Virus record (IMG/VR): IMGVR_UViG_3300025030_000024
Location: 1-49,723 of that record
DNA from: a virus
Strand: one strand, 5' to 3'
DNA: 49,723 nucleotides
Each line of letters starts with the position of its first letter. The first letter of the stretch is position 1. The notes under the pieces were generated by a model. That model did not search any database, was not told the origin of the DNA, and saw only the letters and a program-made list of their open reading frames with translations. Positions 38,105 to 45,887 of the stretch are shown here, piece by piece. The translations under genes and the position numbers were made by a program.

Positions 38105-39879
38105 ATATCTTTGTTAAAGAAGGACGCATTATCATCCCAGCCGCTGACGCTATGGACAGATTCGGCAAAAAGGCCAAACCGGGGATGATGGGTCAGACGA
38201 TGAAAGAGGTTATTCCCGGTATTACATGGGATAGTTTACGCCACGTGTGGAAAGTGTATGCTACTCCAGGCAACATACTCCATATTAATGTCATATTCGG
38301 TGTTGATCTTGAATCCCCAATCGGTGACTATAAGGGAATGATGTCAGCATTCCCATTCAAAACTGAACCACGTAAACACCAACGTGAAGCTCTGGAAACC
38401 TGTGGATTCCGAGAATATTTTGCTTATTTTATGGAACCGGGATTAGGCAAGACCAAGGTAGCTGTCGACGACATGCAGATCATTAACCGAAACAATAAAG
38501 TTGATGACGTGTTAGTTACCTGCCCTAAATCTATTATTGGGACATGGCTACGCGAACTTCAAACCCATGGGTATTGGGAGTCGTGGGAAATATGTTACTG
38601 GAATAATGACGTAGGTACTCCTAGGATGGAGGTAGTATACCGACCTCACCCAGATGACCCAATCACCATGCGGTGGTTTATCGTCAGTATTGATTCCCTA
38701 CAGGACGGGTCCGCAGGATGGAGGGCCGCGTATCAATTCGCTATGTGTACCTGTAACGGTGCGATGCTGGTAGATGAGTCTACCACCATTAAAAATATAG
38801 AGTCAAAGCGTACTAATCAGGCTATGATTTTAGGCAGTCACATGAAGTACAGACGTATACTGTCAGGGACACCGATTGCTAACACCCCGCTTGATTATTT
38901 TGCTCAGATGTCGTATCTTGACCCCTATATTTTTCACGGCTGGAGCTTTTCGGCTTTTAAGGGCCACTACGCCATAACTGGTGGATATAAACAGCGTGAA
39001 ATATATGGTTATACTAATCAAGACGAACTGGCGGCCATTGTTAGTGAACATTCCATTATCAAAACCAAGGATGAATGTCTGGACTTACCGCCACGGGTGT
39101 ATCAGATACGGGAAATTACCTTATCCAAGAAGTCATGGAAAGCTTATGATGCCATTGTTAATGATTCAATGGTAGAATTTGAACAGACCATAAAATCCGG
39201 TACTACTATCACCGTTGATATGGTGACCAAGAAAATCATAAAACTTCGACAGCTGACTGGTGGGTGGATGCTGGCTGATACTGATGAAAACAAGAATAAA
39301 GAGGTAATATACGTCGGGGATGAGAAATTAACTGACTTAATGGGCGTGATGGAAGAGTGTCGGTCCGTTAAGGTAATAGTGTGGTGTCAATTTGTCCACG
39401 AAATCCATGCTGTATATGAAGCCATGGAAAAAGCCGGTTTCACTCCGATAAAATACTACGGTAAAATGACCACAGATGAAAGGATAAAAGCCGAGAACAG
39501 ATTCGAAAGGGGTGATGCTAATGTCGCAGTTATTCAAAATGACACAGGTTCAATGGGTCTTACTCTTAATGCTGCTTCTGTTGCTTATATCTATAGCAAC
39601 CCAAGTTATCCTCTTCCTCGTGTCCAATTAGAGGACCGTAATTATCGGGACGGCCAAACCAAATCGGTCACCATTATCGACGCACTGGTCATGGGTACGG
39701 TGGACGAGGCACAGTATCACAGTCTGATGGACAGGAAAACATTCAATAGTCAGATATCGGATGCTATCAAGTCTAAAGATTTTTCCACGCTTAAAGGAGT
39801 CTTTTACCCTAAAAAGTTAGGTCAGGACTGGAAAGCCGAGAAAGGTAAAGAGGAACGAGAACAAACCACAGAGAGGTGA
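38101..39879 (+). CDS. SF2 helicase, SNF2-like
   Basis: A 592-residue helicase overlapping the PrimPol stop by 4 bases. Motifs: MEPGLGKTKVAVDDM (Walker A), LVDESTTIKN (motif II, DEST), LSGTPIANTPLDYFAQMSYL (III), and in the second half WCQFVHEIHAVYEAMEK, DTGSMGLTLNAASVAYIYSN (V) and LEDRNYRDGQTKSVTIIDAL (VI, Q..R.R..GQ). This matches SNF2/Rad54-like phage helicases. The N-terminal 100 residues are a small beta domain. Acts in replication or recombination. Confidence 0.88.
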   Translation: MNIFVKEGRIIIPAADAMDRFGKKAKPGMMGQTMKEVIPGITWDSLRHVWKVYATPGNILHINVIFGVDLESPIGDYKGMMSAFPFKTEPRKHQREALETCGFREYFAYFMEPGLGKTKVAVDDMQIINRNNKVDDVLVTCPKSIIGTWLRELQTHGYWESWEICYWNNDVGTPRMEVVYRPHPDDPITMRWFIVSIDSLQDGSAGWRAAYQFAMCTCNGAMLVDESTTIKNIESKRTNQAMILGSHMKYRRILSGTPIANTPLDYFAQMSYLDPYIFHGWSFSAFKGHYAITGGYKQREIYGYTNQDELAAIVSEHSIIKTKDECLDLPPRVYQIREITLSKKSWKAYDAIVNDSMVEFEQTIKSGTTITVDMVTKKIIKLRQLTGGWMLADTDENKNKEVIYVGDEKLTDLMGVMEECRSVKVIVWCQFVHEIHAVYEAMEKAGFTPIKYYGKMTTDERIKAENRFERGDANVAVIQNDTGSMGLTLNAASVAYIYSNPSYPLPRVQLEDRNYRDGQTKSVTIIDALVMGTVDEAQYHSLMDRKTFNSQISDAIKSKDFSTLKGVFYPKKLGQDWKAEKGKEEREQTTER

Positions 39880-39884
39880 CCCAA

Positions 39885-40130
39885 GTGGCCGGAGACAAAT
39901 TTGACTCACGTGAACTACTGGTAAGGATGGTACAACACTATGAAGCACTGTTAGTGGTATCAGGACGGATGGAGGCAGAGGACCCGTTCATCAATGATGC
40001 ATTTAAAGATATGGCGGCTGTAAAGAAGCATTTTGGCAACAGATGTTACCTATGTACTAACACGATTACGGAGCTTATCGTACGTGACTTCATGGAAGAG
40101 GAGGAAGTGGAAAATGACTCAGGAGACTAA
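39885..40130 (+). CDS. Small protein, unknown
   Basis: An 81-residue protein starting at GTG 39885 behind GAGAGGTG; a GTG at 39876, coupled to the helicase stop, is the alternative. It has a helix SRELLVRMVQHYEALLVV and a CYLCTNT site, and ends with acidic residues (MEEEEVENDSGD). The single CxxC could bind metal in a dimer. It overlaps the next gene. Confidence 0.6.
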   Translation: MAGDKFDSRELLVRMVQHYEALLVVSGRMEAEDPFINDAFKDMAAVKKHFGNRCYLCTNTITELIVRDFMEEEEVENDSGD

Positions 40131-40263
40131 TGACGGAACAGAATGTCTAGGTGGGTGCGGTTCATTAACAGATAGCCCTACCGGTTATTGTTTAGCCTGT
40201 AGGCCAGAAGAAGATATGACCAAATACGATACAGGAGCAACTGATGACGAAGCAAGAAATTGA
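40114..40263 (+). CDS. Tiny zinc-ribbon-like protein
   Basis: A 49-residue protein (MTQETNDGTECLGGCGSLTD onward). C11, C15, C26 and C29 form a ribbon-like set (C..GC...CLAC). ATG 40114 follows GAGGAAGTGG and overlaps the end of the previous gene by 17 bases. Its end overlaps the start of the nuclease gene (40244). Confidence 0.6.
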   Translation: MTQETNDGTECLGGCGSLTDSPTGYCLACRPEEDMTKYDTGATDDEARN

Positions 40264-40954
40264 AGTAAAAGCAGCTGAGTACCGCAAAATCATTCTCAAG
40301 GAGAAGAAACGCCTTGAGGCTTGTGGTAGATATCACTTTGATGACAAAGCCCATATCTACACTATGGATGGGATCGTAGTACCATCAGTAACCAAGATGA
40401 TATCGACGATATCTCCTGATCTATTAATGAATTCCAACTTCATCCGGAAGACACAGATCGGCACCAACACACACTCTTTATCCGAGTATCACATAGCTAA
40501 GCATATGGGATGGAAAGGTGTTAAATTTCCTGACCTATCGGACAATGAAATCGTGGATTGCGACAAATACCTCAATGGATTTTTATTGTTCATAGAGAGG
40601 GAACCCTATGTGATTATCGCTTGTGAACTCCGAGTTCATAGTCACAAACATGGTTTTGCTGGGACGTTGGATATACTTGCATTAGATAGTAAAGGCCGGT
40701 TGTGTATACTGGATATCAAGACCGTAGCGAAGCTGTCCCCTACCGTGGCCCTCCAGTTAGCTGGTTATGGGTTCCTGTTTACCGAAACCTATGGCCACCT
40801 TATATCAGAAAAGGTAAGAGGTAGATCAGCTATCTGGCTTACTGGTGACAATAAGTATAAACTGGCGCATTATACTGAGAAATCCGATGAGTCTGTCATA
40901 CTGTGTAAAGCCATCAGTTACCAGTGGGATAAGAAGAACGGAATCAATAAATGA
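40244..40954 (+). CDS. RecB/Cas4-like PD-(D/E)XK nuclease
   Basis: A 236-residue protein. The nuclease core reads RVHSHKHGFAGTLDILALDSKGRLCILDIKT (the GTLD then DIKT active-site motif), followed by LQLAGYGFLF with the Q...Y of RecB-like nucleases. The N-terminal 90 residues hold YHFDDKAHIYTMDGIVVPSVTKM and helices. It probably acts as an exonuclease in phage recombination. It ends with an ATGA overlap to the next gene. Confidence 0.8.
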   Translation: MTKQEIEVKAAEYRKIILKEKKRLEACGRYHFDDKAHIYTMDGIVVPSVTKMISTISPDLLMNSNFIRKTQIGTNTHSLSEYHIAKHMGWKGVKFPDLSDNEIVDCDKYLNGFLLFIEREPYVIIACELRVHSHKHGFAGTLDILALDSKGRLCILDIKTVAKLSPTVALQLAGYGFLFTETYGHLISEKVRGRSAIWLTGDNKYKLAHYTEKSDESVILCKAISYQWDKKNGINK

Positions 40955-41151
40955 AAAGACGAAAGGTGTACCCGGAGCACTTATGCCTTTCGTGTATCAG
41001 AACCACCACTAACAAAAATTACTGTGGCATATGTTTAAAAATAGCAACCAATACCCGTGTATATATGGGCCACGACCCACTATCAATAACGGCTGATGTA
41101 GTAGGGGCCTATAGGCCAAGTAATTTAACCAACAAGGGAGAAGAGAGATGA
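40951..41151 (+). CDS. Small cysteine-rich protein
   Basis: A 66-residue protein with CLSC and CGIC pairs (residues 12-28), likely a zinc ribbon, and a basic start (MKRRKVYPEH). ATG is coupled to the nuclease stop, and its own end overlaps the next ATG. No family name. Confidence 0.65.
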   Translation: MKRRKVYPEHLCLSCIRTTTNKNYCGICLKIATNTRVYMGHDPLSITADVVGAYRPSNLTNKGEER

Positions 41152-41861
41152 CCAAGAAGAACGAAGTAGTTAAGTTAACACCAGAAGCGGCGGATAAGAA
41201 AGTGACCCAGCTACAGAAAACAGTGGGGGCTTTAGTTATCAGTGACCAAGGCTCCTATGAAGAAGGGTCAGAACTGTTGATCATGATTAAACAGGGCAAG
41301 TCCCAGGCACTTGAGGCGTTCGACCCTCAACGTGCAGCGGCATGGGCCTCCTACCAGATAGCCCTATCCCAGCTGAATAAGTACACCAACCCTTTCGATT
41401 TGGCTGAAAAACAGGTTAAGGAGAAAATGGGCCTGTACCTAATACAACAAGAGGGAAAGCGACAACTTGAAGAAAAGATACTCCAAGAAGAGGAGGAAAA
41501 ACGAGTTGAGGCCGAACGACAGAAGTTATTAAAGAAAGCCAGCAAGACCAAGAATCTCGAAAAGGCCGAGGACCTCAGAGATGAGGCCGACGCCCTGTTT
41601 GCCCATGCACCCCAGGTAGCATCGACGGTCAGTAACATTGGCGGCGTCAACACCAGATTTACGAATAAAGTGGAAGTGGTTGATTCAATGAAATTAATCA
41701 AGGCAATAGCGGACGGTACGATCCGTGTTGATACAGATAAGCTGATTAGTTTTAAAGCATCGGTGTTAGAACAATATGTAAACCTGACCGGGACTAAAAC
41801 AATCCCCGGTGCGGTCATTAAAAAAGTGCCGGTAATATCCGGCTCAACAGGGAGGAAGTAA
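41148..41861 (+). CDS. Coiled-coil protein of the recombination cluster
   Basis: A 237-residue protein. Residues 95-150 are a strong charged coiled coil (QQEGKRQLEEKILQEEEEKRVEAERQKL, then KASKTKNLEKAEDLRDEADAL). The N-terminal part (TQLQKTVGALVISDQGSYEE) and the C-terminal part (NTRFTNKVEVVDSMKLIKAIADGTIRVDTDKL) resemble phage proteins seen beside RecB-like nucleases and ssDNA-annealing genes. ATG 41148 follows GGGAGAAGAGAG. Its TAA overlaps the thyX ATG (TAATG). Confidence 0.65.
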   Translation: MTKKNEVVKLTPEAADKKVTQLQKTVGALVISDQGSYEEGSELLIMIKQGKSQALEAFDPQRAAAWASYQIALSQLNKYTNPFDLAEKQVKEKMGLYLIQQEGKRQLEEKILQEEEEKRVEAERQKLLKKASKTKNLEKAEDLRDEADALFAHAPQVASTVSNIGGVNTRFTNKVEVVDSMKLIKAIADGTIRVDTDKLISFKASVLEQYVNLTGTKTIPGAVIKKVPVISGSTGRK

Positions 41862-42460
41862 TGGAATTAATACAGCCATCAGTTAAAATTGAAAGTATGA
41901 CTCTCGATGCATTGAAATTGATCGAGGTAGCTGGTAGGACCTGTTACAAGAGCGAAGATAAGATCACCGATGACTCAGCAGTAACATTCGCTGAAAAAAT
42001 TCTTAAGTTAGGTCACCACTCTGTACTTGAGCACGCTGTGGCTACAGTGCGTTTTATCTGTGATCGCGGGGTTACCCACGAGATAGTACGTCATCGTTTG
42101 GCCAGTTACAGTCAGGAGTCAACACGATACTGTAACTATGGTAAAATTGGTGTTCGTTTTATGATACCAAGTGACTTTGAACTTAATCCAGATGATATGT
42201 ACTTCTTGCAACTGGTCGAGGAACAGTATAATTACTGTTTATCTATTGGTCGAACTCCTCAACAGGCTCGATATTTCCTGCCCAATGGTTTAAAAACCGA
42301 GATAGTAATGACGGCTAATTTCCGGGAATGGCGGCACTTCTTCAAACTCCGCACTTCATCGGCAGCCCATCCTGATATGAGGCTGGTAGCAGGGATGGCT
42401 TATGAACAGTTCAAAGAGCGTATCAAAATAATCTTCGATGACCTTGGAGGTGAGAAATGA
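41861..42460 (+). CDS. thyX: Flavin-dependent thymidylate synthase
   Basis: A 199-residue ThyX. The diagnostic motif RHRLASYSQESTR (RHR.xS...xSxR) is present, with HHSVLEHAVATVRF before it, and PNGLKTEIVMTANFREWRHFFKLR, which matches the ThyX C-terminal motif. It makes dTMP from dUMP with FAD and folate, fed by the dUTPase. Upstream gene overlap by one base; its stop overlaps the next ATG by 4. Length is slightly shorter than typical bacterial ThyX. Confidence 0.92.
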   Translation: MELIQPSVKIESMTLDALKLIEVAGRTCYKSEDKITDDSAVTFAEKILKLGHHSVLEHAVATVRFICDRGVTHEIVRHRLASYSQESTRYCNYGKIGVRFMIPSDFELNPDDMYFLQLVEEQYNYCLSIGRTPQQARYFLPNGLKTEIVMTANFREWRHFFKLRTSSAAHPDMRLVAGMAYEQFKERIKIIFDDLGGEK

Positions 42461-43203
42461 GAAAACAACCTTTGCATGTACTGATTCTGGAAGGCCCGGA
42501 CAATATCGGCAAGTCAACCGTGATCAAACAGTTGAAAGAGTTCTACGAAGATAAAGGGTTAAAAGTCCAGGTCCTTTGTTGTCCTGATCGTGGTGACTTT
42601 GAAGGTAATGGCCTCATTAACTACTATATGGGCAATTCATCGGCCTCACCACTGAGTCGTCAGTTTTTTATTGCCATGAGCTCTTTCATGCAATACAGTA
42701 AAATAGGACAAGATACCCGGGTGGTTTTGTTTGACCGACACCCTGTGGTATCTAACCGAGTATATCACCCATTGGACGAGACAGAGGCGGTGACAGATGG
42801 CCATGTAGCTGATTTGGCTTATAGAACCTCTGTGGAGTCTATGACTGTCAAGATGGCTGAACTTCATGGGTTTACTTCCACTACCTGTGTGATACTCACC
42901 GGTGACCACCCATACGTTGACCCTGATGCCGACGAATTCTTCGAAACCAAGTGGTTGACCAAGAAGATGGCCTATGATCAAGTTAAATACAAAAAGTTCT
43001 TTGAGGACTGTAAGATTTTGTGCTGCTCAATCGACGTATATAAACACAAGGATTGTTTGTTGCCGCTGATCGGGGAGGCTTTTCGGACTGGTCGAGAACA
43101 TGTCTGGGGCCAACCGTTTCAGCCGATAGGGCTACATACAGATACGGACGAAGGGGAGAACCCGTCCACAGAGGTATATACTGTACAACAAGGACCACTG
43201 TAG
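42457..43203 (+). CDS. dNMP (thymidylate) kinase-like protein
   Basis: A 248-residue protein with a P-loop LEGPDNIGKSTVIKQL (residues 11-26) and a DR motif VVLFDRHPVVSNRVY that matches thymidylate kinases. The end (WGQPFQPIGLHTD onward) is an extra tail. It may phosphorylate dTMP or, in a Z-genome phage, dZMP or dGMP; the substrate cannot be read from sequence. It is the last gene of the rightward operon and is coupled to thyX. Confidence 0.75.
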   Translation: MRKQPLHVLILEGPDNIGKSTVIKQLKEFYEDKGLKVQVLCCPDRGDFEGNGLINYYMGNSSASPLSRQFFIAMSSFMQYSKIGQDTRVVLFDRHPVVSNRVYHPLDETEAVTDGHVADLAYRTSVESMTVKMAELHGFTSTTCVILTGDHPYVDPDADEFFETKWLTKKMAYDQVKYKKFFEDCKILCCSIDVYKHKDCLLPLIGEAFRTGREHVWGQPFQPIGLHTDTDEGENPSTEVYTVQQGPL

Positions 43204-43213
43204 ATACAAAGAA

Positions 43214-43279
43214 GCCCGATAAGGTCAGGGCAGACTGATCTTATCGGGCGAAGCCGAAACCGGGAGGAAGCGGTTTCGG
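43214..43279. terminator. Two strong hairpins between convergent operons
   Basis: Hairpin 1 pairs GCCCGATAAG (43214-43223) with CTTATCGGGC (43240-43249), extended by GTCA/TGAT to 14 pairs. Hairpin 2 pairs CCGAAACCG (43254-43262) with CGGTTTCGG (43271-43279), 9 bp. They fill the 78-base gap between the rightward operon end (43203) and the leftward operon end (43282), a bidirectional barrier. T runs are lacking, so they may block by structure. Confidence 0.75.
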
Positions 43280-43281
43280 AA

Positions 43282-43692
43282 TTAAGGCGCTATTAATATT
43301 TCTTCTCTCTGTTTAGCCGCTGAACCAGAGCCACCTATCCGGACCCCTTTGAACACCCACCAAGCCCTTACCCAACTCATACCATCCTCTTGACAAATAC
43401 GACGCAGTTCCTTGTCAGCCTCTTCCCTCCAATTCCCATCAAGTAGGCCCTCACGCATTAACTGATAAAGGGCATCGTGGACCAGCGAACCACGCATGAA
43501 ATTCTTAGTGTCAATGGTTGGTCCGGATGGGCCGTCCCATGCATAACCATCCTTGATAATCAGATCACCAGCCGGAGACAATATAATAAAATCATGACCA
43601 ATATGGGTCAGCGGTTTTATGTTAACTATCTCAACATGCGGTGTAGCCAATTGGTATTTATAGCCATCACGATACTTAATTGGATTACTCAT
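43282..43692 (-). CDS. DUF1353 family protein
   Basis: A 136-residue protein with the DUF1353 hallmark DGYAWDGPSGPTIDTKNFMRGSLVHDALYQLMR (residues 49-82: WDGPSG and HDALYQ). The family is common in phages near lysis genes and its function is unknown; a fold similar to a protease has been proposed by others, without proof known to me. ATG 43692 overlaps the endolysin stop. It is the last gene of the leftward operon. Confidence 0.88.
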   Translation of the reverse strand: MSNPIKYRDGYKYQLATPHVEIVNIKPLTHIGHDFIILSPAGDLIIKDGYAWDGPSGPTIDTKNFMRGSLVHDALYQLMREGLLDGNWREEADKELRRICQEDGMSWVRAWWVFKGVRIGGSGSAAKQREEILIAP

Positions 43693-44330
43693 CAGTGTGC
43701 TCCTTTCATTTTAGCATCGCGGTCATGGACGGCTTTAGTTACAGTCCTAGCTACTCGTTTCATCCACCCCCGATACCATTCTTTCATTTTCGGATTTTTC
43801 TTCACGATGATGTGATACCGTTCCCATTGTAAGCCGATCAGGTTAACATATAGGTCAACTTGGTCCACTGAGTTAAGTGCTCGGATTGTTTTGGGGCCTA
43901 TTGAACCGTCTACCACGATATCAACAGAGGTTGAGTTGGACAAGTTTACGACCTCTTGGAGTGCTTCTTGCATTTTCCTTCTCCAAGTTCCTTCCCCTTG
44001 GTTGATGGCAGCATCAAAAATGGCATTTGCTACGATCTGTGATTCAATTTCACTCAAATGTAAGGGGTTCCAGAAATCCTGTAGGTACAACCCAGCAACG
44101 TCATCAATCGTAGCATCTTTAGGTAATTTCGGATAACTACGAGGGCTAGCACCAAAAACAGTACAACCCCAAGTCCCATCAGGGTATTGATTACCAGGGT
44201 CACTCTTGAGACACTGTTTACCACCCTCATTCCCAAATGTCTCAATAAGGGCTGGCCTGATATCCGCTGCTTGACAAATCACTGCACAACTCAAAAACAA
44301 CCATGCCGCAGCCCCTGTAAATTTCTTCAT
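43692..44330 (-). CDS. Endolysin, GH108 muramidase with peptidoglycan-binding domain
   Basis: A 212-residue protein. A signal peptide (MKKFTGAAAWLFLSCAVICQA) is followed by IRPALIETFGNEGG (E35 is the likely catalytic Glu of GH108/DUF847), and KATIDDVAGLYLQDFWNPLHLSEI. Residues 120-200 (DIVVDGSIGPKTIRALNSVD, GLQWERYHIIVKKNPKMKEWYRGWMKR) match the peptidoglycan-binding domain that follows GH108. It cleaves peptidoglycan after export. Export by Sec means release may not need a large holin. The gene just upstream encodes a membrane protein. Confidence 0.9.
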   Translation of the reverse strand: MKKFTGAAAWLFLSCAVICQAADIRPALIETFGNEGGKQCLKSDPGNQYPDGTWGCTVFGASPRSYPKLPKDATIDDVAGLYLQDFWNPLHLSEIESQIVANAIFDAAINQGEGTWRRKMQEALQEVVNLSNSTSVDIVVDGSIGPKTIRALNSVDQVDLYVNLIGLQWERYHIIVKKNPKMKEWYRGWMKRVARTVTKAVHDRDAKMKGAH

Positions 44331-44342
44331 GCAATGCCCTCC

Positions 44343-44702
44343 CTAGTTATGGATGAACTTCCAGATTTTTGCCCAATCAATTTTTGTGAATAGCTGCTGC
44401 CCAACAAACCCAAGTATAGCAAGGGTCATTACTCCAAGAGCATTGAACAGCTTTTTCCTCTCTTTCACCATATCATTGATATCATCAAATGCCTTGGCAG
44501 GTGTCTTTCTAATAGCTTCACATTGTCTTTCACTAAGGCCAATGGAGCAGCCTTGATGGGATGTTATGACTTTTATCATGTTGATCATCACAAGCCCATC
44601 AGCCCTTGTCAAGGAGTTCTTGCGTCTATGTGGCCCCTCATGTTCTGTTGGGAGGGTGTCAAGTATTATTTCTAAACTAGTATCCAAATCAGAATTGCCC
44701 AT
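44343..44702 (-). CDS. Single-span membrane protein, holin candidate
   Basis: A 119-residue protein starting at ATG 44702 (GGGAG site, 8-base spacer). It has a helical soluble part (MGNSDLDTSLEIILDTLPTE onward) and one C-terminal transmembrane helix (FNALGVMTLAILGFVGQQLF) followed by a basic-aromatic tail (KIDWAKIWKFIHN). Position before the endolysin suggests holin or pinholin. The topology with a C-terminal anchor is unusual for holins, so the call is tentative. Confidence 0.6.
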   Translation of the reverse strand: MGNSDLDTSLEIILDTLPTEHEGPHRRKNSLTRADGLVMINMIKVITSHQGCSIGLSERQCEAIRKTPAKAFDDINDMVKERKKLFNALGVMTLAILGFVGQQLFTKIDWAKIWKFIHN

Positions 44703-44730
44703 ACTGTATTCTCCCGGCGGCTGAAATAGT

Positions 44731-44889
44731 TTACTTCTGAAAATGGGCCTTGAAACTGCACCCGATATAATTTGATGTGCAGGTGTCCTCAATAGTCCTG
44801 CCAGTGTTGACGCCGACATCATAGCTGTGCAGAGCGTGGCCGCAGCCGGATAGCAACAGGGCGGTAATGAGTATTGTGATTCTCGTCAC
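44731..44889 (-). CDS. Small lipoprotein, possible spanin
   Basis: A 52-residue protein starting with GTG 44889, coupled to the GH26 stop (GTGA). It begins MTRITILITALLLSGC, a lipoprotein signal with lipobox LLSGC (Cys16), followed by a short domain (GHALHSYDVGVNTGRTIED) with two Cys (CTSNYIGC). Outer-membrane lipoproteins of this size are typical of the Rz1 part of spanin systems, but no partner was seen. It could also be a superinfection or surface factor. Confidence 0.6.
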   Translation of the reverse strand: MTRITILITALLLSGCGHALHSYDVGVNTGRTIEDTCTSNYIGCSFKAHFQK

Positions 44890-45887
44890 CACAAATCAAA
44901 TCCGACCAAATCTGCGCGGCTTACAGACCATGGGTCGACAAAGATAGTACCCGCTCCAGTATGCTCGTCTAGACCCCATGCTTGCATCCACGGGACTATA
45001 GCGACAATGGCAGGCATATTAGTTTTGATGTTGGCTATCAAGTTGGATATGTCCATCGGAGTTGGCGTAGACCCCAGAGTTTCCCCCCATTCGCCCAACA
45101 TAAACGGCTTGCCTGTTGCTACCAGTTCGTCGTACCCGTTTGACTTTGGCAGTGCAGCACCGTTATTATAATTGCTGTAATAATCCACTGAAACAATGTC
45201 TACATAGGCATCTCCGGGATAGTACGCGCTGTTGTATCCGATCCATGAACCGGGGCTGAATACCCACAATAAATTTGTCAGACCTTTCGTAACGGCAAGA
45301 TAATTGTGAACATAAGCCCACGCCGCCTTGAATGTAGTTGATGTGGTGTTTGGAGTTCCCCACCAGAAAAAATCCCCGTTGTACTCATGGAACAATCGGA
45401 GCAACACCGGCACCCCGGCGTACTGGAGATACTGCAAATCGGCAGCAAGAATATCCAGAGATGCTTTAAACGACGTATTGAGTGCGTGCCCTTCCGTTAT
45501 CATGTTTGTGAAGTTTACCGCTGCCATGTTGTTGTAATACCCCCCTGCCGGGTTATCCCAATGCATGTGTGTGCTGATGATGCTCCCGCTGTTCCAGTAT
45601 CCGATCAACCGGTCAAGGTTCGCCTTGCTGTTCACCCTGTCCCATCTGTGGTCCCATGCAATCAAACCCGGATAGTACCCGGTAGTGGCATAGATATTGT
45701 CAATAGTGACGTCTGTGATTGAGTCGATAGCCTGCCCGATGATAGTTTTTTTGTCAGCCTTGGCGGGCATATCGAGCATCATTTGCAGGATAGCCGCTTT
45801 TGATGTAATAGCGGATGCTGCAAGTGCCGCTTTTGCTGCACTGGTAGCCGCGTTGGCAGAATTCCCGAACTGTACGAGATTTATCAT
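44886..45887 (-). CDS. GH26 beta-mannanase-like protein
   Basis: A 333-residue protein. Residues 75-330 show the GH26 pattern: LIAWDHRWD, ISTHMHWDNP, RLFHEYNGDFFWWG (acid/base E168), NLLWVFSPGSW, YYPGDAYVDIVSVDYY and PFMLGEWGE (nucleophile E266). GH26 enzymes cleave beta-1,4-mannan. N-terminal 60 residues are Ala-rich and helical, possibly a trimer or attachment part. The start is ATG 45887, coupled by ATGA to the fibre gene. With no signal peptide it is probably a tail enzyme that degrades host capsule or slime. Confidence 0.85.
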   Translation of the reverse strand: MINLVQFGNSANAATSAAKAALAASAITSKAAILQMMLDMPAKADKKTIIGQAIDSITDVTIDNIYATTGYYPGLIAWDHRWDRVNSKANLDRLIGYWNSGSIISTHMHWDNPAGGYYNNMAAVNFTNMITEGHALNTSFKASLDILAADLQYLQYAGVPVLLRLFHEYNGDFFWWGTPNTTSTTFKAAWAYVHNYLAVTKGLTNLLWVFSPGSWIGYNSAYYPGDAYVDIVSVDYYSNYNNGAALPKSNGYDELVATGKPFMLGEWGETLGSTPTPMDISNLIANIKTNMPAIVAIVPWMQAWGLDEHTGAGTIFVDPWSVSRADLVGFDLW

